A stretch of DNA of 64,000 bases from Polyodon spathula (taxonomy: Eukaryota > Chordata > Actinopteri > Acipenseriformes > Polyodontidae): contig NC_054553.1 in assembly GCF_017654505.1 (NCBI RefSeq), forward strand, positions 2,579,501 to 2,643,500, written 5' to 3'. The notes under the pieces were generated by a model, which made no database searches, was not told the DNA's origin, and worked only from the letters and a program-made list of their open reading frames with translations. Both the position numbers and the translations under genes were made by a program. This document shows positions 47,841 to 60,350 of this stretch, piece after piece; position 1 is the stretch's first letter, and each line of letters opens with the position of its first letter.

Positions 47841-50614
47841 AATGTACTTTCAATCTCCTTTCCTTTCATCATGATGCATGTTCTGTTTGCAGCTCAAAGT
47901 ACATTACCAGGTACTGGGAAGGGCTGCATGTGTAAAAAGCCCTGAGGCAGATGCGCCCTTATAATGCGAGTGAAAGGGAACCAGTGGTGGTGAGAAGTAA
48001 TTGAGTGATCCAGAGAGCCTTTGTGGAATAGGACTGAAAGAGGAATGTGTTGTCTGGCATATTTATCCGGACAATGGATCCCCTAGATGGCTCGTCTCAG
48101 AACAAATGCTTTGTCAGCCTTCCTTTATTTCTGGCCTCCCACAGGAGATTGTTTTTCCTGTGAAACATTTCAAAGCAGCCTTCCTCCATACAGCTTAGTG
48201 ATGTGTGTGTGTGTGTGTTTAGTGTTTCTGGTGACATCTACAGTATCACAAGGCTGAAATGTAGAGGAAATCATGTGCTGGAAATAAAAGATATTCTGGA
48301 TGGTTTTTGGCTACGCAAGTTTGACTATAGGGCTTTGGCCCAAATAAATACAAGATTTAACTGCACAGATGATTATATAGCATTTATATTGTCAACATGC
48401 CAGCAAACAATCAACTAAGCAGGTTGCTGCATTGTAGCTATTCAAACAAGTGTGCAATTACTCTGTCATGACAATGTAATAACAGTGTAGTCTGAGACAC
48501 TGTAAAGTATTAAAACAAGGCTGCAAGGATTGTTGGCATGTTTCTTTTATAGTGAAGTTCTTATCTGAAGGTCCTGCTGTATCAATCTTCCAAAAGGCAG
48601 CTCAGATAGCAAACAAAACATGTACATTTCCAGCTTGTGCTATGAACAGAAACAGTGTACACCCCTCTACTGTGAACTCTGTAGTGACAATAAACAGGAC
48701 TGCAGTGACGCCAATTTACATCTGTGCATTTGCTTTGCTAGTATCTTTAAATGACTGCTACTCTCCAATTAATATCAAAGCCGTTTGGCAATGCTTGTGT
48801 GGGGTTCTAGCAACTCAATCCATTCTATTAGCCTGCTGACAGAAAACAATAGCGGTCAGTGTAAAGCAGGATGCTGAATTAAGCGTGGAGTTTGTGTGCT
48901 TAGTTTGATTTTATTTTTGTCAGCCTCCCTGTTGATGGCGATGCCACTGCTGTGTACAGTGTGTTGAGTAAAGTGATTCAGCCCCATTGTCTTGGGTACC
49001 GTCAGGGACTGACAGAAAACTGTTCATGTAATAAGATGTCGCCGTGACATATCAGAATCCCACTTAACCCCATCATATTTGCATTATTGTGGATGTTTTT
49101 TTAAGGTGCTTTATTTACAGCACCGATGAATCAGCATCTTACACGAGGAGCTTGGGAATTTGCTATGGTTGTTATACATCACGTGGGCAGCATCCTATTC
49201 CAATTTGAGCTGTTTATAATCCTCACTGCATTTGCAATTCAGTTTTCCTCTTTCTTGCACCTAAATTACAAGGAGAAAAAGTGCACTGCAGTGATCCTTC
49301 ACACCTCACGGGAAATTAAATTCATCTTCAATCTAAAATGGCGGCGATTTGTTTCGGATATTGGATACATTTATTATATCAGTTTTCTAGCTAGCCCCAT
49401 TTCAGCTAACTGAACTGCTGTCACAGAAGACTGGAAAGAATATAGATCAGCTTTAAAGAGACAAATAATTCACATTTGGCAACAGCCAAACTGCTTAGAA
49501 GACAATACAATCTTATCCAAAGTCTGAAACGGAAGCATACTTTTTTCTTTATTTTCTTAGCTGTATGTTGCAGTACAAGTACCTGATTCAGGATAAATCT
49601 TACCGTATTTAATGTTTGAGTTATATGTGAGATGAAACACTCACTGAAATAATGCATATTTATTGTTTAATGACAGCTTTCCTCAATGCAAACCTGTGTG
49701 GTCCGTAGCTAATAAACTCAATAAAAAAAAAGCAAAGATGGGTTTATGCAGAGCAGTTTGAACACTGTCCTGTTTTGTTCCTTGCTAGTTTTACACTGTG
49801 GCTTAATTCTCTGAAAATGTGCCTTTGCACTTGCTTTGTCAGACCCAGATATACTGTAGAAACTTTTCTATCTATAAGCCGTATCTTTTTTTCATTTTCT
49901 TTTTTTTTCTTTTTAATGAAGATTTTCTCACAACCCTCTTGCAATCTAATTTTCGTCTTTCTGTTCCATCTCAGGAATACCTGAAGCTGCAGGATTTTCT
50001 TGTCAGTTTATGCCAATCCACTATTGTCTAACTAAAGCACATCAAACACACACACAAAAAAAAAAACGTTCCTGGATATAACTCCCTCAACTGACATTCG
50101 AACTTGTCAGTTTGCCCCTTCAGTAAAACACAAAACAAAATAATTCAAATAAAAAAGTCCTGGTGCTATTTTCAACTTTGCTCATTGTGAAGCACACTAA
50201 CCAGAAGTGTTAAGCAGACCTACAAATAAAGAAAGGTCGTCGTTTTGATCAAAGTCTAAAACACAGAGGCTCAGAGGTGTAAAACAGGACCTATAAAGCA
50301 GACAGGAACCTGATTGTTTCCTTAATTACAACCTAAGGGGTACATGATGCCAGCAAAACAAAATATTAGCCAGCAGGGACTGACTAATGTTGCCACAATA
50401 TGCTCAATGGCATGCCATTGCTGGCATGTGACTGACGAAGGTGACAAAACAGCAGCTGTTGTAGCTAGATGGGAACACTGGGAACCATTTTAGAAGAACT
50501 GTGTTTTTATTTCTTCAGCTGGAATGAAGCTGGGGGGACCTGTTTTCAGTTGTGGTCGGTACCCAGTCAGTGTGTTGAAAATCATAATAACACGCTGAAA
50601 TGAAATAAGCCTGA
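47841..50614. other. unique-looking non-coding sequence
   Basis: No repeat family was recognised in about 2.8 kb beyond a short (GT)n at 48201-48218. The 47930-48200 and 48540-49420 parts are of balanced composition and might be constrained. Several frames of up to 95 codons (48552-48839, 49126-49413) have no recognisable domain. Confidence 0.3.
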
Positions 50615-50698
50615 GCCAGTCAGCATGATTTTAGGTAAAGGAGATCATGTCTAACTAACCTGCTTGATTTTTTTGAGGATGCAACATCAACAATGGAA
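50615..50698 (+). pseudogene. CR1-clade LINE reverse transcriptase fragment
   Basis: In one frame, with a single stop, the sequence reads SQHDFR, stop, RRSCLTNLLDFFEDATS. This matches the QHGF-KGRSCLTNL-DF block in the N-terminal part of CR1-type reverse transcriptases. Sequence on both sides could not be aligned by eye, so it is a short fragment. Confidence 0.7.
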
Positions 50699-51538
50699 CA
50701 ATGGATAAGAGCTCCACGTGCTGAGATTTTTCAAATTTCCTTGGCATGAGGCACTTTAAAGGCCATTCGCGGTTTGATAAATGCCTAATTTTCAGATTAT
50801 TGAGGGTGTTCAAGGTACAAAAGAAATTCCCAATTGCAATTAAGTCTGCCGCTCATATTGCTTTTATTTAAATTTCATATGTAGAGATATAGGAATTGCT
50901 TGAATAATGGTTCTATAAAGTAACTATCTGTCTTTTGAAATGCATTAAATACATTTTGATTATCTAAACAAAGATCTGATAAAAAAATCTGATTTATTTG
51001 TTTATTGAATGTTTCATTTATTGATATTGTCTATGATTGTTTCTTGAGCTCAGGAGTCCCTCTTCTGTTCTTGTTGCCTGCAATAGATATGCAACATGAG
51101 CTAGATCAGTCAAAGCACCTTTAAAGAAGTAAGAGCCAGCGCCATCTAGTGTACAGCTGTTTGTTTGTAGAAACATGATGATTATGATTAAGCTTAGAAT
51201 AAAGCTTAGCTTAGAATAAAGAGGAATCCATTTTCCACTATGAAGGCAGATGATTATGAGCAACATGAGTCTTTGGAAGCGTGTTCGATTTAATTAGAAC
51301 TCACCAAATTGCAGACGATTGTTACTTCATACATTCTCTTCAATTGGAAGTCCAATTTCATTACCGGTATAAAATGGGACTGATTTATTATCCTGGTGGG
51401 AACTAAAATGGTGTTCATTTTCCATCACATTTCTGCAATTGTGTGAAAGCAACAGGAAAGAAAGGTAATTATTGTCAGTTTCCCTCTCCACCACAACCAG
51501 AGAAAGGTTAAATTTAAGTGGCACTTTAAAAAGTAGCA
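50699..51538. other. AT-rich non-coding sequence, no feature seen
   Basis: A small local duplication, AAGCTTAGAATAAAG, occurs at about 51190-51216. No known repeat family was recognised. Confidence 0.5.
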
Positions 51539-52019
51539 GGGTTTCTAAAAATATAGCGTTATACGTCCTCACATGTTGCTATAACTGTTTAAATAACATA
51601 CCTGTAACTTTTCTTTTCATTGAAACATCCTGACAACTTTTTACACTTATAACTTTAAACTTTGTTTCAAAGGTCTTTTCAGAATGTCCACTCTAGTGCA
51701 CTGGAGTTTGAGATCTAAATCATTACTGGTAGAGACATACAAAAAAAAAAAAAAACATAACAAGGGCTCTGGCTTTTCTGTTCTGTACCACATCATGGAT
51801 CTTAATTGCTGTGTTACCTGTCTGACAACGTGAGCAATAATCCTTACACTGTCAGTGCACTAAAGTGGACATTTTGAAAAGAGCTTTGAAACAGACTTTA
51901 AAGTAATAAGTGTAAAATGTTCTCAGGATATTAACAATGAAAATAGAAATTACCGGCACGTTATTTAAACAGTTGCAGCAACACGTGGAAACGTATAATG
52001 CTATATGCTTCAAAAACCC
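51539..52019. repeat. large inverted repeat (~165-bp arms, ~150-bp loop)
   Basis: The left arm 51539-51701 and right arm 51855-52019 are reverse complements at roughly 80% identity by eye. Shared blocks include ACTGTTTAAATAAC, TTTACACTTAT, TTTGAAA/TTTCAAA and AATGTCCACT. The loop contains a 15-nt A run at about 51741-51755. The shape is that of a fold-back element or MITE with long terminal inverted repeats. The arm ends lack a clear target-site duplication. A 140-codon frame starts in the right arm at 51937 and runs past the element; it has no recognisable domain. Confidence 0.88.
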
Positions 52020-53138
52020 TAAAAGATTATTCTCGAGGCCTGTTACTATATTTAAGGAGTGGAAAATAGTAAAAACACTTTTTGAATCAAAAATTCTAAT
52101 TCAAGGACATTCATTTGATCAGCATCACACATCCAGCTGCGTTGCAATGCCCAGCCCAAACACACGTGCTACCCTACTGACAGTCCCTAAACAAATAGAA
52201 CAAGAAAGCAATCAGGCTAGAGAACTAGTGCCCAAGTGCGGGGCACTGCACAGCAAAGCCATCCTACTGGTTTGGGTGATGCAACAGCATAGCCATACTG
52301 TACATAAGGATTGTGTACTGATATTAATACAGTTGATACAGAATCCCAATGAGAAGTGATGAGAACATTTATGAATTTAGATTGGAGCGATATACAGTCT
52401 TCACTCCAGACAATAGTAAAACACAAACCAAATTGAGAAAAATACCCCTTTCCACAGAGTTACTCTAGGGTGATAACAGAACGAGTTAATCCTATTTTTT
52501 TCTTAATAGAAACATTCAAACATTAACAGCAGTATACTGAACCATTTTCTGGTGATGAAATATCTGTATATTATTGACAAGTCTCGAGCGCTCAGCTTTC
52601 AGCAGGCTGTTTGCAGCCAACATTTCTATTCAATTATCACTGGTTAGCTGTTGAGTGACAACATAAATGCCCAGTCCATACAGCAAGACAGATGATAATG
52701 TACAATATGGGAGTATCAATGAACACACATTTATTGTCCCTTGGAGGTTAAACATGACCCTGCTAGTTCAGCCTGAGAAAATGATGATAGAAATATTGCT
52801 GAAAGATTGAAGGTGTAATGCGATACATTTAAAGGGCAAGGGCTGGCTTGATTGACCTTCTGTTTCAGATTTACTTGATTATTGGCTTTCATTGCCACCC
52901 AGAAGCTGTAAATAGCATGCTTAAATTACCAATGTGCTTATTGCAACAACACAGACAATAGGTTTGAGGACTCTTTGTTTCCTGTCACTCCTTTAGAGCA
53001 GATGGCCATTTATTATAATCTCTTTAATTGCTGTGGGTATTAAAGAAACATTCCTTCCTATAAAGTGAGAATAAATTCAATACAACTGGAGTTGCAGTCT
53101 TAATAATAGGAGCTATTCAGAAACATTTATGTGTGCTA
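52020..53138. other. non-coding sequence, unique-looking
   Basis: No repeat family was recognised. The 52820-53060 segment has balanced composition and could be constrained. Confidence 0.35.
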
Positions 53139-53166
53139 GTTTATTTATTTATTTATTTATTTATTA

Positions 53167-53238
<72 letters not shown>

Positions 53239-53257
53239 TGTTGTTGTTGTTTTATTA
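53139..53257. repeat. (TTTA)n(TTA)n microsatellite
   Basis: A TTTA run passes into a long ATT run with a (GTT)n patch near 53236-53252. Confidence 0.97.
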
Positions 53258-54747
53258 TTATTGTAATATTCTATTTTTGTTTTTTACTCCAAGTCATTAA
53301 TTTAAAATTTAGGTTTAATTACTCAATGACATTATAGTAAGTGCAAGAAAGATTCATTTGAAGGCATGATGATTAAATTTGCTTATAATATGTCTTCCAG
53401 AAAGTCTTGCAGCTACCTTTATTTAAATCAGAGCCTAGAAGACAGCTTTCTAACATTAACTAATACAATTTGTAATGTGATTTTGAAAGGTTTATGGAGC
53501 CTGCTTCTTCTACTGGCATATTAATATCCTTATGCCTTCCCAGCTATAGTTGTTTTTTTTCTGTTTTATTTCGTACAACAGACACATTAGACAGGCAAAG
53601 GTATCTAGTGCTGTTTGCTAATTCACACAAAGAGCCTTAAACAATGTCCTTCTATCTGTATAGAAACCCACGCATTTGACACAGTTCAGAGAATTGCTTA
53701 TGCAAGGAAGTCTGCCCCTGGCTCCCTTGGTTTCTCACTTTGCTCTGTTTCAGGACCATGGGCAAGGCTACAGCGTTGCAGCTGTCTGGACGCAACAGGC
53801 ATAATTCCTGTTTTTTCCTCCCTGTTATTTTGCAAGTCTATTTCTTGGCAGTTTTGCATAATTTTAAAGTTTTGGGGTTTTTTTGCACAAAAAAGACAAA
53901 TTGTGAAATCTAGACCTGGATTCCACCTGAAAAACAGTGAACATTGGCTTAAGAACTATATTCAAGGTGTCCTACTGTACACAATGAAAGCATAGATGTA
54001 TTACAGAATACGCTTTATTAAAGAATTGAGCTTGACCTGGCATCTGGTTTGATTTAGACTTGTCTAGAATGTTGGCTGTTTGCACATTCTTCCCTAATTA
54101 AACAGTGTCCTGCAATTCCACAATGTTGCTGTTTTCTCCTGCAGTGTGTGTGGTTTATGAAGCAGACTGTGTTTGTGAGCTGATATTCTTATTTAGCAGT
54201 AACCCTTTCAATATGAGGAATGTTTAAGGGAAACTGTAAAAAGGCACAAACACAATTAAATATACTGACGCAGGATACCTTTATTTGACTGTACACATTG
54301 AACATTCGCTGCCACACAACTTAGTTCACCATTTCTCAACTGAATTCAAAGCAGCAAAGATAGCTGTGATAATGTAGTTTATTTAAATGACATATAGGCT
54401 GCATTTTTATCAAGGTGTTATAATGAGGATTGTGTGTCACTCAAGATTGTTTTCAGGTACACCTTTCTCATGATTCAAAATCATTGATGTGCTAATGTAC
54501 CTGTTTGCAGCAGACACCTATTTCATATAAGATAAAATGTGTCTGAGAAAAACGTGCAGTTGCAGTGAATTTTTTAAAGATAATGGCAGTTAAAATAACG
54601 CCATTTCCATGCACATGCTGATTTAGCACTACAGTGTATTTTTTTAATTAAAACTGTGTTGTGACACATTTAAATGCACCACCGTGTAGATTATTTAAAA
54701 GACCACAAGCACTCAAAAAACACCTTCTGGTTTAATATTGTATTGAA

Positions 54748-54749
<2 letters not shown>
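53258..54749. other. AT-rich non-coding sequence
   Basis: No repeat family was recognised. A 126-codon frame at 53615-53995 has no recognisable domain or good codon context and is treated as chance. Confidence 0.45.

Positions 54750-54822
<73 letters not shown>
54750..54822. repeat. (CA)n microsatellite
   Basis: About 36 uninterrupted CA units. Confidence 0.98.
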
Positions 54823-54824
<2 letters not shown>

Positions 54825-55059
54825 CAGTAAAAAGTACTGTATGCAGTACTTGTATTAAATTCATTGGAGATCAGCTGGTAAGCTATTTCAGTGAAGTGCA
54901 CTGCCAATAGACCTTGTGTGCTGCTAAAGATGTTAAGTTATCATCTAATCCTTATTGTATTATGATGCTTTTATATATAAACAAGAAATTCAGCTTGCTA
55001 GTTTTCATTGACGTATGATTATCTTTGTGCTGTAATTTAATTGGGTATCATATAGTACA
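54823..55059. other. AT-rich spacer, no feature seen
   Basis: Nothing recognised between the microsatellite and the MITE remnant. Confidence 0.5.
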
Positions 55060-55207
55060 TTTAATTTACATTAAGTGTGTGTGTATTTACACTTAGTAAA
55101 TACACGTGAACTTACACATAATTACAATGTTATTATGCACATTTACAATGTACTCAATGTGTAAATTTGCAGGATATATCTAAGTACACACTTGTATCAG
55201 AAAAGAG
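55060..55207. mobile_element. telomere-core MITE, copy J (left arm only)
   Basis: TTACATTAAGTGTGTGTGTA, CACATAATTACAATGTTATT and ATGTACTCAATGTGTAAAT follow the left arm in order, as far as TTGTATCAGAAAAG, which in copy E directly precedes the telomeric core. The outermost terminal bases are decayed, and both core and right arm are missing. Confidence 0.8.
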
Positions 55208-56363
55208 AGGGCTATAAAGATGAAGGGTTGTTCTTCAAAGTTTGGTCATATTCTACCTATAATTTATTGAGCGAGAGGCATTACGGTGTTCATGTGCATG
55301 TTGCAACTTTGTAAATTAGGTTGGAAACGTTTATGTAAGTACAGTAAATGACTGATCTGATTGACAATCCATTACAAGTTTTATTACTAAAGTAAAATGT
55401 TGCTGATGTGAAATGCAATTGTAAATTACACAAAGAATCATTGTGCCAGTCTCAAAAAGCTTTTTATCACTGTTCTGCTTATTTATATTTCACATACTGT
55501 GTATGCACATATTCACCAGGCTGTCACTTAGGATAGTTGAAACATTCTGAAGTTTATGATTTGAGAGAGTAATTATCATACAAATAATGTTTGTCATCTT
55601 CGCTCATGGCAGGAGCACATGCTGCTGTCAGCATATTAAGTGCTTTTAAAATTGGTTTATTAATTTAATACATTTTTTTTATATGACCTGTGTTGTTTCT
55701 CCTTTGTTCTGGTTGGGTAATCTGCTTACTAGTGCTATGTGTGATTATTTATTAGGGTTTCTAGGGCTATAGGTGATGTGATTTGTTATTCTTTAAATAA
55801 ATACATATAAATAAATAACTAAACAGAGAGAAATAGAGTGAGAAAGGCTAAGAGACAGAGAGTAAGGTTGAAAACAATTCTAAAGACCTTCTCATATTGA
55901 ATATATTAAGCCTGTCAAGCACTAGTCTTTTAAATGCAAGAACAATGTATTGTGTAGATGTATATTTTACGTGATGTTTGTCCATGTTTATTTGATTGTA
56001 GTTATCATAGTTCAATTCAATGAATGTTGAAGCATGAAAGCTAAATATTATTTATTTACAGCTGCGACATCGCTTACTGTACCTTAGTGTATGAATCTAG
56101 ATAAGGAACCGCTCTGAAATGGTATTGCAGTAAAACAAGCAGACACACAGATTGAACTAGAATGAAAAGGTAACTTCAAATGCCATATTTCATTATTATC
56201 CCCTGCTGGTTTCCCTCCTGTCAGACGCTACATTTCTTTTTCCCTTTGCTTTGGCAGTCTTATAAATCTGCCTTTTTTGTTGAAGTTCTCTCCTTTGTAG
56301 TCTGAAACCAGCCCTCGTCACAAAAAAGATAATTGCTGACGATCATTCTAGAATAGGCCAAGA
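55208..56363. other. AT-rich non-coding sequence, no feature seen
   Basis: No repeat family or coding sequence was recognised. Confidence 0.5.
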
Positions 56364-56381
56364 CCCCCCCCCCCCCCCCCC
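56364..56381. repeat. poly-C run (18 nt)
   Basis: A short homopolymer whose length may be uncertain. Confidence 0.95.
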
Positions 56382-56976
56382 GTTCTCAAAATGTGTGCAC
56401 AATAAATACTCTAAATATTATCAAATATGTTTGCATCCATAACTTCAAAACTCTGAATAAAAACAATAAGAAACAAAGCCAATGTTTCAGCTACAGTAGG
56501 GCACTAGTTGTAACATTGGTCTTCTCGACTTAGTTTTTTTGTTTTACCCTGAAATATTTTTTGCACCTCAATTGCTGCATTAACATGCATGTCCAAATAA
56601 TGTACCCATATTGCAGGATATGCTAAATAAATGTGGCAAACTAATTTACATGAGGTCATTCAGGCAGATTTATAAACTGCATGATTCAAATTTAAAACAA
56701 TGTGATTGCATGATAACAATTTAGTAATCTCAACTGAATGCATATAATGTAAACAATGACTGATGATAAAGTCCACACTGATTCATATTAAACCCGATCC
56801 AGACATGAATACATTATCAACTGGTATAGGGTTATCATAAGTTGCATTTTGTTATTACAATTCAGTGCTGTATAAATAAATAGTACACCACATACATAAT
56901 TCATATTTAAAGATTGAGTTACACATACTAAAACCAAGGTCTGTGCTATTGTGATTTATTATATGTGTCTAAACAT
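56382..56976. other. AT-rich non-coding sequence, no feature seen
   Basis: No repeat family or coding sequence was recognised. Confidence 0.5.
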
Positions 56977-57154
56977 AGGCTGGGACCAAATAAAAACTTT
57001 GACAACCAGCTAATCGCACATAACAAAACTGTATTTAATAGCGTTTTCTTTTTTGTTTTTTTGTAAGTATCTTATTTCTTCTACTCATAAAAAGAAAACG
57101 CTATTAAATAAGCTCGATTAGCGGGAAGTCAGAGTTTTTATTTGGTCCCAGCCT
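56977..57154. mobile_element. 178-bp palindromic MITE-like element
   Basis: The ends AGGCTGGGACCAAATAAAAA and TTTTTATTTGGTCCCAGCCT are perfect inverted repeats. Pairing continues inward through CAGCTAATCG/CGATTAGCGG and ATTTAATAGCGTTTTCTTTT/AAAAGAAAACGCTATTAAAT, leaving a loop of about 35 nt. It is unrelated to the telomere-core family. The flanks do not show an obvious target-site duplication, so the superfamily is open. Confidence 0.88.
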
Positions 57155-59139
57155 TAGTTGCATTGTGTTCAGTACACAGGGTAGTTACTGTTAATAAACC
57201 AATGTGTTATAATAATTATCATCATATAGTATTATTCCCATACATCAGTATTTTGATTCAGGATACCAAACATACTTCATCTGAAATTATAATGACCTTA
57301 ACATGGCTTAATAACATTAGCAGTATTTCTGGTTTGGACTCACACCATGCAACACAGTGTTCATATTAAACTATATTCCTCAGAAGAGTAAGAATTCTAA
57401 TCTATTAAACTAGGGGCAATAAGTAGTTGTAACAACGCACAGAAGGACTTGACATTTATTCAGCGGCTCCACTGCACAGCAGTTGCGCTTTTTCATCAAA
57501 ACCAAATGTAATTATAAAAATGACTGCATTATCATTACAAACAGCCAAGCTGGACTGAAAAAAAAAAGCTCAAAAGCAGTTTTTACTGAGAGGACACGGG
57601 TCTTCTAATTACATCTGAGTTATGCTGGCTGTCAGAAAATCTTTAACGTGGGAGAAATAATCTGGCTTTCAACAGAAAACCTGCTCCTGTCAATATTTTC
57701 AGAGACAATGCACAGGGACAACTTAATTAGCAACTTCGAAATTCACTGCTCACTTCCTGCCTTCCAGGTCTTTCTCTTTGTCAAAACCCCTCACGTCCTT
57801 ACCCTTTGTATGTGATTATGAATGTGGATCAATTGTATGCCATTATGGTAGTGCCAAGAGAGTCGACCACATAATCTCATTGAAGAATTCTGAGATGCTA
57901 TGCAGTCTTTAACAATCATTTCCAAGAGCCCAGATTAAACTGTATTTCGTTTCAACAGCAATGGTCTCATTATGGTACATGTAGTTGAAATATGAAGATG
58001 TTGTTGTTGGTGTTGCTGCTGTTATATATGTACAGCTGTTTGACTAGATTCTCTGAATGAATTGGGTCGGTTTCAGTAAAAAAACAATAAAAGAAGACAT
58101 TTTTACCATGGCTGGTCTTGAAGATGGACTATTTTTTAGCACTTTAAAAGTGTTTTTTCATAATAATGTTGTTTCCCTTCACTTAACCCAGCTGTTGGTT
58201 GTTCACTTCTAATTGTATATGAGATGGCTTTCTGGTTTAATTGCTTGTTTCTGGCTCAAGCTGTAAGGCTCCTAAGTCCTTTTTTGTTTAATTTATTAAT
58301 TGCTAGCTTGTTTGCATGTTAGTTCATTGCATGTATTTTAAATACAATGCTGACAGTATAATACAGTTTCAAATTCAGGCTGACAAACCTTAAACCAAGC
58401 CACCTTGAGCAAGGGCAGACCTTACTGCCAAGCACATGTTCTCTGAGCAATCAAAGCAGGCTTAACTGAGAGTCAGGAGAAGTGGTGGGAACATGATGCA
58501 AACAACCTGGCAAGTTCTCACTGTGTTAAGGACCAGTCTCTGAAGGCAGCTGGGAAATGTAGGTTCAATCCAAGTTTACAGCATCTGTATATTAGGTGAT
58601 GCATCCACCCCCTGTTGAGCAGTCAAGAAAGAGAACTGGCTGAACATACTTACATATTGTTTATATACTTTATGCATGTGTCGCTGCTCTTTAAATCCCA
58701 TCTGATATTACTGTATATTTTTGAGAATATTTGTGTTTATGCAATTCAGTGGTTTATTTTCGATATCGGTTGTTTGCTTGTGTTTAACAGTTCTTGTAGG
58801 TGTTGCACATATGCTTAGATTGCTATCCTGCAAATTTATGGCACTGGATTCATTTATTGTATATGTACTGTTATCTGTTTTGAGATAATGTTGAGACATA
58901 GGATTATAAAGTTTATATACATATAGCTATCTGTTTATATACTGCTGTTTTATTTAACAACAAAATGTAATCCATTTTAATAAGTAATTTGCAGTGGTCA
59001 TGTTCTTATAAATAGAAGTGTGCAACCAAGATGTCTCTAAAAGCGATACATGTATTATTGAGGCTTTTTTAAAATGTATAAATTGCCTTACACTGGTTAG
59101 CACCTTTAATAACAACGTATTTCATATATAATATTATGG
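57155..59139. other. non-coding sequence, partly unique-looking
   Basis: No repeat family was recognised. The 57560-57960 part has balanced composition and no repeat signature and is a candidate for constrained sequence. A short (TGT)n run lies near 57999-58008. Confidence 0.35.
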
Positions 59140-59158
59140 TCCACTATATATATATATC

Positions 59159-59189
<31 letters not shown>

Positions 59190-59245
59190 ATATATATATA
59201 TATATATTATATATATTATATATATAGAATATATTATATATATAT
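59140..59245. repeat. imperfect (AT)n microsatellite
   Basis: AT runs interrupted by ATCTATAT, ATTATAT and AGAATAT. Confidence 0.93.
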
Positions 59246-59720
59246 GAACTTAAATTTTATTTAAATGTTTTAATTTACGTCCAAGTTAGGTTCAAATATC
59301 GTAGACATTAAGGTATGCATCCACTCCTGAAGTTATAGCAGTCAAATTTCAACCGCAGTGAACTGGCCTTCAACATGACCTACTTACATGATGAATTGTG
59401 GAGTTACTGTTTTGTTCTTTTAGTTTACTTAAAACTGTTAAGTAGTTTTTCATTTATTAAAATGTTTAATTGTGCAAGTCTAAACGAACGTTTCTTGACT
59501 AAATCCTTTTAAGAACAACAAGAAGCTAATACAATGCTTACTGGAGATGGGTTTCGGGTTTCCCGCAGGCTAACTCCACTGACCACCTGTCTTTTTTTTC
59601 TCTCTCTGTAAATGGGATTTCTCACTGTAGGTGCAGAACTCCGGTAATTAAATCTGCCTTGCCTTAGTTACCTGTCATGTCGAAAGAACCATATGCATGT
59701 TATTATACTACGACTACCAC
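59246..59720. other. AT-rich non-coding sequence, no feature seen
   Basis: No repeat family or coding sequence was recognised. Confidence 0.5.
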
Positions 59721-59761
<41 letters not shown>

Positions 59762-59762
59762 T
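59721..59762. repeat. (AAT)n trinucleotide repeat
   Basis: About 13 AAT units. Confidence 0.97.
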
Positions 59763-60238
59763 AGTAGATGTTTTGGTGGACTCATGACCTGGTTTATTTG
59801 CATTATTTAGTGAAGTCTATTAACTTGTTTCTGTCCTGCTGTAGAACTATGTGTAAATCATGTCATCATAAGTGGCTTTAAGCCAACAGCAAGTGTTTTC
59901 AGTTGTAGTATTATAAATTAAACATAAGGAATAATGTATTCAACTCTTATGTTCCAAACATGTCTCGCACTTTGCATTGCAGAAGTGGAACATTAAAGAT
60001 TAATTGTCTCACAGCTCTTGAAACGTTTTCCATTTCTAGAACTGAAAAACAGATATGTTTGATTTGTTACTGTCCCATTAGGACTGCAATGATAATCAAG
60101 GACCATTGTAAAATGTGTTACACTTTTATGGGGTTGATATCTGTCTAGTACTGGACACTTTTATACTGCAATGCAGTAGTGTGGCTAAGGACTTCATATC
60201 TGCATTAAGTATTGCCGTCATCACTCCACATGGCTGAT
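59763..60238. other. AT-rich non-coding sequence, no feature seen
   Basis: No repeat family or coding sequence was recognised. Confidence 0.5.
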
Positions 60239-60333
<95 letters not shown>

Positions 60334-60350
60334 GTTATTATTATTATTAT
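60239..60350. repeat. (ATT)n trinucleotide repeat
   Basis: About 37 ATT units with one GTT variant near 60333. A poly-tyrosine frame across it is a repeat translation. Confidence 0.98.

Noticed and set aside
51937..52359. 140-codon plus-strand frame
   Set aside because: It starts inside one arm of the fold-back structure and has no recognisable domain. Frames this long occur by chance in 64 kb.
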